Below, one piece after another: positions 26,308-35,391 of a stretch of 64,000 nt of DNA. The DNA comes from an uncultured Aquimarina sp. Lineage in GTDB: Bacteria > Bacteroidota > Bacteroidia > Flavobacteriales > Flavobacteriaceae. Made by a program: the position numbers and the translations under genes. Position 1 is the first letter of the stretch. Each line of letters starts with the position of its first letter. The notes below the pieces were generated by a model. The model was not told the origin of the DNA. It did no database searches and worked only from the letters and a program-made list of their open reading frames with translations. The DNA is taken from assembly GCA_947501475.1 (NCBI GenBank), contig CANMWA010000006.1, forward strand, positions 1 through 64,000. Reading direction: 5' to 3'.

Positions 26308-26584
26308 GTTAAATATTTCACTAATAATTCATTTCGTGTTAAATATATCAATATAAACTAAAGCCTTAGGTTAATTACGGTTTTTGCGTAACATATTGAT
26401 TTAAAGAGTTTTGGGGGTAAATATTTTTTGTTTCTTATTGAAATATTCTATATTTATCAGGCTCATGAATGAAGTAATCCTTTTCTAAAAAATAATTAAA
26501 AAATTCTACATTTTTATGATTACTTGATAACTCATTTTGAAACTTATACTAATCTTAATATACAATTAACCAAATTTCACACAA

Positions 26585-29500
26585 ATGAAAACAAAATTCT
26601 TTTACCTAACATTATTTATGTTTTGTAGTTTTGGGTTATTAGCCCAAAAAGGCCCTAAAATGAAGGCTAGTTCAACTAGTAAAGCTGCCTACAAAATTGA
26701 CATTCCTGCACTCTCTAAAATGCAGAATATTATTTCTGCTGACTTTCAAGAGCATTTTGCTCCTCCTAAACAAAGAGGTGTTAATACACATATCCCGGGA
26801 AAAGGATTTCCTCAGGGTAAAGACCCATTAATGGGGATACAACAAAAAAATGCTTCAAAAATGGCAACTACTTCGCCAGTAGCATCTTTTGATGCACATA
26901 TTGGTAGGGTACTTAATGATGCAACTGGAGCAATAGGTCCAAACCATTATGTATATGCATTTAATTCTGGTTTTGGAATTCTTGATCGTAATGGCAATGT
27001 TTTACTACCAGAAGCTTCATTAGCAACACTTTTTCCTGGAGAAAGTCTAGGAGATCCAGTTGTAGTGTATGATAATTTTGCAGATCGTTTTATCGTTATG
27101 CAGTTTAGTAATACACCTAATGGGTTTTTGATTGCCGTTTGTCAAGGGCCAGACCCTGTTAATGATGGTTGGTTTACATACCGATTTAATACTGGTTCAT
27201 TCCCGGATTATGAAAAACTTTCTATCTGGAGTGATGGGTACTATATAACAGCAAACAAAGATCAAAATAACCCTACTGCTAATGATGTAGTATTTGCAGT
27301 AGAAAGAGATAAAATGCTTGTAGGTGATCCTAGTGCTGGGCTAATTGGATTTCCTCTTCCAGGAGCAGAAACAAATGGTTTCTATAGCCCAGGAGGATCA
27401 AATGCTACAGGAACAACATTGCCTCCTGTTGGTACAGGACATTCTATTGTTTATTTGCAAGATGACTCTTGGTCTGGAATATCTTCAGATCATTTAAAAG
27501 TATGGACAACAGATGTAAATTGGTCTAATCCAGGAAGTTCAACAATTTCTCAACCTCAGATCATTTCTACAACATCTTTTGATAGTGTATTTGATGGTGG
27601 ATCTTTCCAAAACTTAGATGAGCCAGGTAATGGACCAGACATCGATGCGTTACAAGCTACGATGATGTACATGACTAACTATAGACGTTTTGGTACACAT
27701 AATTCTATGGTACTAAATTTTGTAGTAGATCTAGATGGTACAGATAGTTTAGCAGGTATTCGATGGTATGAATTAAGACAAACAGGTGATGGTGCTCCTT
27801 GGACTATATTTCAGGAAGGAACTTACATACAGCCAGATGGGCTTAGTGCTTTTTGTGGTAGTATAGCACAAGATGCTCAAGGTAATATCGGATTGGCATA
27901 TACAGTAGTGAGTAGCAATGTATTTACATCGTTGCGTTACACGGGTAGACTATCTAGTGATCCACTTGGTACAATGACAGCAGTAGAGCAAGTTTCTGCA
28001 AATGGTGATAGCCAAAACAATAGAGGAGATGGTCGTTATGGAGATTATGGTCAAATGACTATTGATCCATTAGATGATATGACCTTTTGGCATATTAGTG
28101 AGTACATGAAAGGGCCTTCGCCAAATGTAAGAAGAAGTCATGTAGTTGCTTTTAAAATACAACCAGATGTTGTAGATAATGAAGCTCCTACAGCGCCAAC
28201 TAATTTAGTAGCTTCAGATACTACAGCTCGAGAAACCACTTTAAACTGGAATGCTTCTACAGATAATATAGGAGTAACTGGTTATGATATATATCAGGAT
28301 GGAGTAGTAGTTGCTAATTCTGCTTCTACAACATTTATAGTTACTGGTTTAGCACCACTTACTACGTATTCTTTCTCTGTTGTAGCAAAAGATGCTTCTG
28401 GTAATGAATCTGCAGCAAGTAATACTGTAAGTGTAACAACTCTTGAAAGTACTACTGGCCCAGGGTGTTTAGATGGTTTACGTGCTCCTTACAGCGAGAG
28501 TTTTGAAACTTCTATAGGAGATTGGACTCAGAGTTCTGGAGACGATATAGACTGGACAAGAGATTCTGGTGGGACTCCATCTAGAAGTACAGGACCATCA
28601 AGTGCCGATGACGGGACATTCTATTTATATGTTGAAGCGTCAGTAAACGGAACAGGATACCCTAACAAAAGAGCAATAATCACTTCTCCTTGTTTTGATC
28701 TTAACGATGCTACATCTGCAGCATTTTCATTTAGCTATCACATGTTTGGATCTAATGATTTTGGGTCTCTAGATGTAGAAGCAAGTAATGATGAAGGTGC
28801 TACCTGGACAAGTGTTTGGAATAGAAGTGGAAACCAAGGTAATTCTTGGCAAACAGCAACCATAGATTTGGCTGCATATCTTGGGTCTGGTCTGCAATTA
28901 AGATTTAACCGCTTAACAGGTGGTACATGGCAAGCAGATGCTGCAATAGATAAAATAGCACTTACAGCTGGAGGTGGTCCAGGAGGAGATTGTGCTACAG
29001 GAGATCTAACACTTACCATTACATTAGATGATTATCCGCAAGAAACTTCTTGGGAAGTAACTTTAGGAGGAACAACAGTAGCTTCTGAAAGCTATTCTAC
29101 TGCAAATCCTGATGGATCAACAGTTACTGAAACTATTTCGGGATTAGCTTCTGGAGATTATGTATTTACAATCTTTGATGCTTTTGGAGATGGTATTTGC
29201 TGTGGATTTGGTAATGGTTCATATACACTATCTAGTGCTTCAGGAGAAATTGTTAGTGGAGGAGAATTTACAAGCTCTGAAGCAACAACATTCTGTGTTG
29301 AAAATGCTGCTGTACGATTAGATACGTACCCATTAAGTGATTTGAATAAAAATGCTAATGAGTTTAAATTATTTCCAAATCCGGTGAATAATATTTTGAA
29401 TATAACTACAACTGGTAAAAAAGCGATTCAAAATGTAGAAATTTTCTCTATGTTTGGTCAGCGAGTATACCAAGGTAGTGCAAGTCAGATAAATGTAAGT

Positions 29501-29587
29501 GAATATGCTGCTGGAACTTATTTTGCTAGAATTACAGGATCAGAGGTTATTGAAACCAGAACCTTTATTGTAGGGGGAGGAAAATAA
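26585..29587 (+). CDS. T9SS-exported multidomain protein with fibronectin type III domain
   Basis: The 1000-residue protein has a signal peptide (residues 1-20, ending LLAQ). A long N-terminal region (about 95-530) has repeated beta-propeller-like segments and no recognised catalytic motif. A fibronectin type III domain follows (about 540-625), then a MAM/jelly-roll-like domain (about 630-795; SESFETSIGDWTQ, AAIDKIALTAGG) and a beta domain with a Cys pair in DGICCGFGNGSY (about 800-900). The C-terminus is a type IX secretion sorting domain (about 920-1000; FKLFPNPVNNILNI, YAAGTYFARI). It should be exported across the outer membrane by the gliding-linked T9SS and anchored or released. Confidence 0.85.
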   Translation: MKTKFFYLTLFMFCSFGLLAQKGPKMKASSTSKAAYKIDIPALSKMQNIISADFQEHFAPPKQRGVNTHIPGKGFPQGKDPLMGIQQKNASKMATTSPVASFDAHIGRVLNDATGAIGPNHYVYAFNSGFGILDRNGNVLLPEASLATLFPGESLGDPVVVYDNFADRFIVMQFSNTPNGFLIAVCQGPDPVNDGWFTYRFNTGSFPDYEKLSIWSDGYYITANKDQNNPTANDVVFAVERDKMLVGDPSAGLIGFPLPGAETNGFYSPGGSNATGTTLPPVGTGHSIVYLQDDSWSGISSDHLKVWTTDVNWSNPGSSTISQPQIISTTSFDSVFDGGSFQNLDEPGNGPDIDALQATMMYMTNYRRFGTHNSMVLNFVVDLDGTDSLAGIRWYELRQTGDGAPWTIFQEGTYIQPDGLSAFCGSIAQDAQGNIGLAYTVVSSNVFTSLRYTGRLSSDPLGTMTAVEQVSANGDSQNNRGDGRYGDYGQMTIDPLDDMTFWHISEYMKGPSPNVRRSHVVAFKIQPDVVDNEAPTAPTNLVASDTTARETTLNWNASTDNIGVTGYDIYQDGVVVANSASTTFIVTGLAPLTTYSFSVVAKDASGNESAASNTVSVTTLESTTGPGCLDGLRAPYSESFETSIGDWTQSSGDDIDWTRDSGGTPSRSTGPSSADDGTFYLYVEASVNGTGYPNKRAIITSPCFDLNDATSAAFSFSYHMFGSNDFGSLDVEASNDEGATWTSVWNRSGNQGNSWQTATIDLAAYLGSGLQLRFNRLTGGTWQADAAIDKIALTAGGGPGGDCATGDLTLTITLDDYPQETSWEVTLGGTTVASESYSTANPDGSTVTETISGLASGDYVFTIFDAFGDGICCGFGNGSYTLSSASGEIVSGGEFTSSEATTFCVENAAVRLDTYPLSDLNKNANEFKLFPNPVNNILNITTTGKKAIQNVEIFSMFGQRVYQGSASQINVSEYAAGTYFARITGSEVIETRTFIVGGGK

Positions 29588-29617
29588 TAGCCTTATTAAA
29601 AATAGTATAAAGTTTGA

Positions 29618-29650
29618 GAAGCTGTCTAGTATAGACAGCTTCTTTTTTTT
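29618..29650 (+). terminator. Strong intrinsic terminator after the T9SS protein gene
   Basis: A perfect 11-bp stem (29618-29628 with 29632-29642) has a three-base loop and is followed by eight T. It lies 31 bp after the stop. Confidence 0.92.
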
Positions 29651-29686
29651 GATTAAGATGTACTTCAAACTCTACTCTTGAAATAT

Positions 29687-29915
29687 AAATTTAGGTCTCT
29701 TATGTCTAATTTTAAACCTAAGATACCCCGATGGGTATATTTGATCTTCAGATGAGCCTATTTGATGAAAATTTAGAGAATCATCACCTATCGATGAGGC
29801 TATCAAGTCTAATTTTGAACCTTAAGCACCCAAAAATGAGTCTACAAAGCCTAAATTTAGACTCAGTATACCCAAATTTGAGCCTTCAACCTCTAATCGA
29901 GCGTCTTTTTGGTAT
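29687..29915. repeat. Degenerate 21-bp tandem array, about eleven units
   Basis: Nine in-phase units begin at 29727, 29748, 29769, 29790, 29811, 29832, 29853, 29874 and 29895. Two more precede them (29687, 29708), shifted by 2 bp. The common core is AAATTTGAGCCT at unit positions 1-12, and most units end in CCT or CCC. Individual units diverge strongly. The period is seven codons, so an open frame at 29731-29937 is a by-product. The rest of the 29.65-30.05 kb gap is AT-rich leader DNA of dnaG. Confidence 0.8.
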
Positions 29916-30052
29916 ATCAATAGGTGTTTTAATTTAAAAAAGGCTTCATGTCACAGATTATATTATTTTTGCTTCAGGCAATGCATAAAACAAAACAGAT
30001 TTTAGGTTCAGAAAGATCTAACTACTCAATACTAACTACTATATACTAAAAA

Positions 30053-32014
30053 ATGATCCACAAGACTACCATAGATGCTGTATTTGATGCTGCTCGACTA
30101 GAAGAGGTGATAGGGGATTTTGTGCAGTTAAAAAAGGCGGGTAGTAACTTTAAAGGGTTAAGCCCGTTTAGTGATGAGAGAACACCTTCTTTTATGGTAT
30201 CGCCAGTAAAACAGATCTGGAAAGATTTCTCGAGCGGAAAAGGAGGAAATGTAGTCGCTTTCTTAATGGAACACGAGCATTTTACATATCCTGAAGCAAT
30301 AAAATATTTAGCCAAAAAATATAACATAGAGATTGAAGAAACTGAGCAAAGCGATGAGCAAAAGCAACAGGCTGATGAGCGAGAGAGTATGTACTTGGTT
30401 AGTGAATTTGCGAATAACTTTTTTCAAAATTCATTACATAAAACAGAGCAAGGAAAAGCAATCGGGTTAACTTATTTTAAAGAACGCGGATTTACAGAAG
30501 AAATCATAAAAACTTTTGGATTAGGGTATTCTCCTGATACCTGGGATGCGTTTACTATACAAGCGATAAAAAAAGGATATAAGTTAGATTATCTTGAAAA
30601 AACCGGCCTAACAATCGTTAAAGAAGAAAAGCAATTTGATCGTTTTAAGGGTAGGGTGATGTTTCCAATACAATCAATGTCGGGTAGAGTACTTGGTTTT
30701 GGGGGCAGAATCCTAACTAATGAGAAAAAAGCTGCTAAATATCTCAACTCACCAGAAAGTGATATTTATCATAAAAGTAAAGTGCTTTATGGGATATATC
30801 ATGCCAAGCAAGCAATCGCTAAAGAAGATAATTGTTACTTGGTAGAAGGGTATACCGATGTAATTCAGTTTTATCAAACTGGGATAAAAAATGTTGTATC
30901 ATCTTCGGGTACGGCATTAACACCTGATCAAATTCGATTAATTAGCAGACTTACAAAGAATATCACTGTTTTATTTGATAGCGATGCAGCGGGTATGCGG
31001 GCATCAATAAGAGGAATAGATCTTATTCTCGAACAAGGAATGAATGTTAAAGTGTGTAGCTTTCCCGAAGGAGAAGATCCTGATAGTTTTGCTAAGCAAA
31101 ATACCCAAGAAGAGCTAACCCTTTATCTTGAAGAAAACGCACAAGATTTTATTCGATTTAAAGCATCAGTACTTCAAAAAGAATCCAAAAACGACCCTAT
31201 TAAGAAAGCAGAATTGGTAAGAGATATGGTAGCTAGTATCTCAAAAATACCTGATGTGATCAAGAGAGAAATATATGTGCAAGAATGTTCTCGAATTATG
31301 GATATTTCTGAAGATGTCTTGTTTGATACTTTGGCACAAATGCGTAATGCAGATGCAAAAGGTCAGCGCAAGCAACAAAAGCAAGAACATAAATCTCTAG
31401 AAGTTGTAAAACCCGAAACTCAAAAAGCACCAAAAGTTAATGAGCAGTACGAATTAGAACGTAAGATTATTGAAATTTTACTACTCTATGGAAAACGAGA
31501 AGAAGAATTCGAAGATCTTGTGTTAAAAGAAAATGACGAAGGGGATTTGGTTTTAGAACCAGAAGTGCATACAGTAAAAGTATTTGAAAAAGTATATCTG
31601 GACCTGCAAGATGATGAGATAGAATTTACTAATGATAGTTTTAAAAGTATATATACACTGTTGATTGAACGATTACATCAAGAAGATGATTTTAAGATCG
31701 AAAATTTTATTAATCATATTGCTCCAGAAATAGCCTCAGAAATTACTGCTATTATGATGAATGAAGAGCGGTATGCACTGCACAGATGGGTAGATATGGA
31801 GATTCATGTAAAAAAGAAGGATTACACCGTTTCTCAATATGTAAGTGATATTGTTTTAAACTTACGTAGGTTTTTAATTAGCCAAAAAGTAGAAGAGCTC
31901 TCACAAGAAGTGAAAGCTCAAAATACCGGAGATAATCAAGAATCCATTCAGGATATCATGGATTATCTGTCATTACGAAAAATATTGTCAGAAAAATTAA
32001 ACCGTGTGGTTTAA
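30053..32014 (+). CDS. dnaG: DNA primase, with degenerate zinc-binding domain
   Basis: The 653-residue replication primase synthesises RNA primers at the fork. The N-terminal CHC2-type domain (about 1-95) keeps its fold pattern (GLSPFSDERTPSFMVSP), but all four zinc ligands are replaced: Ser37, Ser40, Asp58 and Ser61 stand where Cys, His, Cys, Cys are expected. The catalytic TOPRIM core is intact, with EGYTDV and VLFDSDAAG motifs (about 265-325). A charged linker (about 430-455) leads to a C-terminal helicase-binding-like region. It ends with a 4-bp overlap with the convergent response regulator gene. I recall the same ligand loss in other flavobacterial DnaG proteins, but could not check. 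Confidence 0.93.
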   Translation: MIHKTTIDAVFDAARLEEVIGDFVQLKKAGSNFKGLSPFSDERTPSFMVSPVKQIWKDFSSGKGGNVVAFLMEHEHFTYPEAIKYLAKKYNIEIEETEQSDEQKQQADERESMYLVSEFANNFFQNSLHKTEQGKAIGLTYFKERGFTEEIIKTFGLGYSPDTWDAFTIQAIKKGYKLDYLEKTGLTIVKEEKQFDRFKGRVMFPIQSMSGRVLGFGGRILTNEKKAAKYLNSPESDIYHKSKVLYGIYHAKQAIAKEDNCYLVEGYTDVIQFYQTGIKNVVSSSGTALTPDQIRLISRLTKNITVLFDSDAAGMRASIRGIDLILEQGMNVKVCSFPEGEDPDSFAKQNTQEELTLYLEENAQDFIRFKASVLQKESKNDPIKKAELVRDMVASISKIPDVIKREIYVQECSRIMDISEDVLFDTLAQMRNADAKGQRKQQKQEHKSLEVVKPETQKAPKVNEQYELERKIIEILLLYGKREEEFEDLVLKENDEGDLVLEPEVHTVKVFEKVYLDLQDDEIEFTNDSFKSIYTLLIERLHQEDDFKIENFINHIAPEIASEITAIMMNEERYALHRWVDMEIHVKKKDYTVSQYVSDIVLNLRRFLISQKVEELSQEVKAQNTGDNQESIQDIMDYLSLRKILSEKLNRVV

Positions 32015-32643
32015 CTAATATGTAATAATCTGGATTGATGGATAAGATCTGCAAGATTATCTACTTTTAGTTTTTTCAACAATCGAGTTTTGTATGTACT
32101 TACAGTCTTCTCATTAATAGATAATGTAGTAGCTATATCTTTATTTCGTTTGCCAGATGATAACAAGTTAAGTACTTCGATCTCTCTAGATGAAAGTTTT
32201 TTGTACTTAACAACCATGTTATTTTCACTAGCATTACCATTAGCTAATTGCTGAGTTAAGTTGTCGTTTAGATAAATTCCTCCTCTGGCAACACGTTCGA
32301 TTGCTTTTTTGAGGGTTTTAGTAGGGACTGTTTTGGATAAATAAGCTGATGCTCCGGCTTTGATAGCACTTAAAGCATACATTTCTTCGGGATGTGAACT
32401 AAAAATAATTACTTTGATTCCAGAAAATTCTTTTTTGATGGTTCTCAAGGCCATAATCCCATTAATTTGAGGAAGGTCTAATTCCATAATTAATACTTCT
32501 GGGGTTGTGTCTTTTAATACATCATACATTTCGTTTCCGTTACTTACTTTTCCGATGATCTCATAATCTTCTGAGTTTCGAAATAAAGAAACGATCCCTT
32601 TCCTAGTGATTGGATGATGGTCTGCGATTAATACGGTTGTCAT
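32011..32643 (-). CDS. NarL/FixJ-type response regulator with Glu at the phosphoacceptor site
   Basis: The 210-residue protein has a receiver domain (about 1-120) and a LuxR-type DNA-binding domain (about 145-205: LSSREIEVLNLLSSGKRNKDIATTLSINEKTVSTYKTRLLKKL). The position of the phosphorylated Asp is Glu54 in LIMELDLP, while the acidic pocket Asp8, the switch FSSH and the Lys in YLSKTV are kept. Glu can mimic phospho-Asp, so the regulator may be constitutively active or controlled otherwise. No histidine kinase is adjacent. A minus-strand TAnnTTTG element lies about 70 bp upstream. Its targets are unknown. Confidence 0.9.
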   Translation of the reverse strand: MTTVLIADHHPITRKGIVSLFRNSEDYEIIGKVSNGNEMYDVLKDTTPEVLIMELDLPQINGIMALRTIKKEFSGIKVIIFSSHPEEMYALSAIKAGASAYLSKTVPTKTLKKAIERVARGGIYLNDNLTQQLANGNASENNMVVKYKKLSSREIEVLNLLSSGKRNKDIATTLSINEKTVSTYKTRLLKKLKVDNLADLIHQSRLLHIS

Positions 32644-32713
32644 TCTTGTTTACGATTGTTAATGTTATTTTGTTGATTTAACAACTTTTAGGTTAGGGGT
32701 AACTTTTATAATG

Positions 32714-32721
32714 CAAAATTA
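32714..32721 (-). promoter_or_regulatory. -7 element for the NarL-type regulator
   Basis: CAAAATTA on the plus strand reads TAATTTTG on the minus strand, an exact TAnnTTTG match. It lies 71 bp upstream of the start codon at 32643, within the 132-bp gap to nadE. Confidence 0.4.
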
Positions 32722-32775
32722 GTAAGAACTGACCCTTGTATACTTTTTTTTATGAATTTATCGATAAAATGTTGG

Positions 32776-33564
32776 TTATAATAGATTAACGGGTATATTA
32801 CATACCGGTATGGGATTCATTTTGTGTTGGTTTACGGTATTTAGTCTAATGAAAATCTTAAATACCTGTTGCTGCCTACCTTCAAAATCATCTGATTTTT
32901 TTCCTTGATCTTTCATTTTCATAGCCCATTCTAATTCATCATAGCTCGCTCCGATTTGATCTTCATCACTTCGGCTATCGCCAAATAATCCATCAGTAGG
33001 CGCTGCAATCTGTATGGATTCTGGTACACCTAGGGCTTTCCCTATGGCATAAACCTCACTTTTTAATAGATCCGCAATCGGACTTAGATCTACACCGCCA
33101 TCACCATATTTTGTGTAAAAACCAACACCAAAATCTTCTACTTTGTTTCCTGTGCCAGCGACCAAGTATTTATGTAACCCTGCAAAATAATATAGTGTAG
33201 ACATTCTTAGTCGAGCTCTTGTATTGGCAAGCGATAAATCGAGCTGTGCGCTTGGATCTGTTGATGGTACAGCTGATTTTAACTCTTCAAAAACAGGAGT
33301 TAAATCAACTCGAGTATCTGATACGTTTGGAAACCTTTTTTTAAGTTGCGAAATGTGCTCTTCTGCTCTTGTTACTTGACTTTTTGCCTGGTGAATAGGC
33401 ATTTCTACACATAATGTTTTTAAACCCGTTTTTGCACACAATGATGAAGTAACGGCACTATCAATACCACCACTAACACCAACAACAAAACCGTCAAGTT
33501 TAGCTTTGATTGCATATTCTTTTAGCCAATTGGTGATATGTTCGATTACTTTTTCTGTCTGCAT
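32776..33564 (-). CDS. nadE: Ammonia-dependent NAD+ synthetase
   Basis: The 262-residue enzyme makes NAD+ from nicotinate adenine dinucleotide, ATP and ammonia. The ATP-binding P-loop SGGIDSAVTS is near residue 31. The conserved TGNKVEDFGVGFYTKYGDGGVDLSPI segment is near 140, read here in two parts (TGNKVEDF, YTKYGDGGVDLSPI). There is no glutaminase domain, so it uses free ammonia. It is divergent from gldB across 111 bp, an arrangement I recall from other flavobacteria. Confidence 0.95.
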   Translation of the reverse strand: MQTEKVIEHITNWLKEYAIKAKLDGFVVGVSGGIDSAVTSSLCAKTGLKTLCVEMPIHQAKSQVTRAEEHISQLKKRFPNVSDTRVDLTPVFEELKSAVPSTDPSAQLDLSLANTRARLRMSTLYYFAGLHKYLVAGTGNKVEDFGVGFYTKYGDGGVDLSPIADLLKSEVYAIGKALGVPESIQIAAPTDGLFGDSRSDEDQIGASYDELEWAMKMKDQGKKSDDFEGRQQQVFKIFIRLNTVNQHKMNPIPVCNIPVNLL

Positions 33565-33592
33565 ATTTTTATTTTTAATAGATTCTTTAATT

Positions 33593-33600
33593 TAACTTTG
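33593..33600 (+). promoter_or_regulatory. -7 element of gldB-gldC
   Basis: TAACTTTG at 33593-33600 matches TAnnTTTG exactly, 75 bp upstream of the chosen gldB start. It lies in the divergent nadE-gldB gap. Confidence 0.45.
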
Positions 33601-33675
33601 CAATGATAAAATTAATAAAAAAAGATGGCGTTCTACAAAGGGATGAATTATTTACATAGATATTATTATTTGAGA

Positions 33676-34644
33676 ATGAATAGTGTTAAATTTTTTAAAT
33701 TTATATTAGTTTTTTACTTCTTGTTTTCTTGTGGTAATGAAAGCAAAGTTGAAAAAGAAATTGCTAAAATCCCTGTTTCGATAGAAACTGAACGGTTTGA
33801 TCAATTATTTGCAGAATTAACCACCGAAAATTTACCCGAACTCAAGGAAAACTACCCCTTCTTATTTTCTGAAAAATATGCAGATAGTATATGGATTAAT
33901 AGATCTAAGGATACTATCCAACAAGAGGTGAATAAAGAAGTAACCAAGATTTTTCCTGATTTTTCTGAAGAGGAACAACAACTTCGTTCACTTGTGCAGC
34001 ACGTTAGGTATTATTTTCCTGAAATAAAAGAACCACGGGTAGTGACAATTACTTCAGATGTAGATTATCGAAATAAAATTGTGCTTTCTAAAGAATTGCT
34101 TATCATAGCATTAGATACTTATCTTGGTAAAGATCATCACTTTTATGAAGGCATACAAAAATACCTGAAGCGAAACTTTATAAAAGAACAAATTGTACCA
34201 GATGTTGCAGGGATGTATGCTAAAAACTTAGTTGGTCCAATAAGAGATAGGACTTTTTTAGGTAACCTTATATCTTTTGGAAAAGAATTATATCTAAAAG
34301 ATTTGTTTTTACCAGATTTTGATGATGCTCAAAAATTAGGATATACTCAAGAACAATATCAATGGGTAGAAATCAATGAGGAACAAATCTGGAGGTATTT
34401 TGTTGATCGACAATTGTTGTATAGCACAGATAGTGATTTAATGCCTAGGTTTTTATATCCAGGACCTTTTTCGAAGTTTTATCTCGAAGAAATCGATAAA
34501 GAAGCACCTGATAGAGTCGGGCAATATATAGGATGGAGAATTGTAATGTCTTATATGAAAAATAACAATGTATCTTTGCGGCAATTATTATTGGCTGATG
34601 CCGAAACAATTTTTAATAATTCAAAATATAAACCAGCGCGATAA
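33676..34644 (+). CDS. gldB: Gliding motility lipoprotein GldB
   Basis: The 322-residue lipoprotein has lipobox FLFSC with Cys19 as the lipidated residue when translation starts at the ATG at 33676. Longer in-frame starts at 33625 and 33643 would put unneeded residues before the signal. The body matches GldB, for example VQHVRYYFPEIKEPRVVTITSDVDYRNKIVLS (shown in parts: VRYYFPEIKEPRV, FISD-like ITSDVDYRN) and GWRIVMSYMKNN near the end. GldB is needed for gliding and stability of the T9SS/gliding apparatus in Flavobacterium. It overlaps gldC by one base. The T9SS substrate at 26.6-29.6 kb is a plausible client of the same system. Confidence 0.9.
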   Translation: MNSVKFFKFILVFYFLFSCGNESKVEKEIAKIPVSIETERFDQLFAELTTENLPELKENYPFLFSEKYADSIWINRSKDTIQQEVNKEVTKIFPDFSEEEQQLRSLVQHVRYYFPEIKEPRVVTITSDVDYRNKIVLSKELLIIALDTYLGKDHHFYEGIQKYLKRNFIKEQIVPDVAGMYAKNLVGPIRDRTFLGNLISFGKELYLKDLFLPDFDDAQKLGYTQEQYQWVEINEEQIWRYFVDRQLLYSTDSDLMPRFLYPGPFSKFYLEEIDKEAPDRVGQYIGWRIVMSYMKNNNVSLRQLLLADAETIFNNSKYKPAR

Positions 34645-34982
34645 TGGCAAAAAAACATAAATCAGAGATCAAGATAGACATAGAACTAGATGAAAATCGT
34701 ATTCCTGAGCAACTTAAATGGACAGCCAAAGATGGAGGTGTAGAAAATGAAGAAACAAAAGCATTGCTTTTATCAGTTTGGGATAGTAAAAATAAAGAAA
34801 GCCTTCGTATTGACTTGTGGACCAAAGATATGCCTGTGGATGAAATGAAGATTTTCTTCCACCAAACGCTAGTAGCAATGAGTGATACTTTTCATAGAGC
34901 TACGCAGGATGAAAAAATGTCAGCTACAATGAAAGATTTTTGTGATTATTTTGCCGAAAAGCTAGAGTTAGAGCAAAAGTAA
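34644..34982 (+). CDS. gldC: Gliding motility protein GldC
   Basis: The 112-residue cytoplasmic protein, coupled to gldB by a one-base overlap, matches GldC in length and sequence (IDIELDENRIPEQLKW, LSVWDSKNKESLRIDLWTKDMPVDEMKIFF in two parts). There is no signal peptide or membrane span. In Flavobacterium johnsoniae GldC improves but is not strictly required for gliding; its biochemical role is unknown. It is highly acidic overall. Confidence 0.92.
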   Translation: MAKKHKSEIKIDIELDENRIPEQLKWTAKDGGVENEETKALLLSVWDSKNKESLRIDLWTKDMPVDEMKIFFHQTLVAMSDTFHRATQDEKMSATMKDFCDYFAEKLELEQK

Positions 34983-35031
34983 TATGTATGGGTTTTAAAG
35001 TTTCTTTAGGCTAACTCTAAAAATGTAAACC

Positions 35032-35391
35032 TTGAATAAAACTCTATTTTTTGTATACAATGCAAAATCAGATGTGTTGAATAAGTATTGGGATATTGCT
35101 CATAAAATTATAAGCCCAAATACCTACTCTTGTAGCCTTTGTAGTTTAACCCATGGTAGTTTTTCTGAAAAAAAAGATTGGAAAAACTTTAGAGAAAACG
35201 CTACTCAAGAGTTCGTGTTTATGTATAAAAATGAATTTTTAAAAGCGTATCCAGATGCTGTAATGTTCAATTTCCCTGTGGTTCTTCAAAAAGAAGAAAA
35301 AAAGTTTAAGCTTTTAATAGATTCAGAAAAATTAGCATCTATTACATCGATAAAAGATGTAATCGAATTGGTTAAAAACAAAATTAGCTAA
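35032..35391 (+). CDS. Conserved small protein with CxxC, unknown function
   Basis: The 119-residue protein starts at TTG 35032; the nearest ATG upstream (35023) runs into a stop at once. There is no signal peptide or membrane span. The segment HKIISPNTYSCSLCSLTHG (about 24-42) holds a Cys-x2-Cys pair that could bind metal or be redox active. I recall similar short hypothetical proteins in Bacteroidota but no function. Its stop overlaps the convergent yihA/engB stop by 4 bp. Confidence 0.75.
   Translation: MNKTLFFVYNAKSDVLNKYWDIAHKIISPNTYSCSLCSLTHGSFSEKKDWKNFRENATQEFVFMYKNEFLKAYPDAVMFNFPVVLQKEEKKFKLLIDSEKLASITSIKDVIELVKNKIS

Noticed and set aside
29731..29937. 68-codon open frame with a seven-residue period
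   Set aside because: The period is a direct result of the 21-bp repeat array (21 bp = 7 codons). No start signal, and units diverge without regard to codon position.
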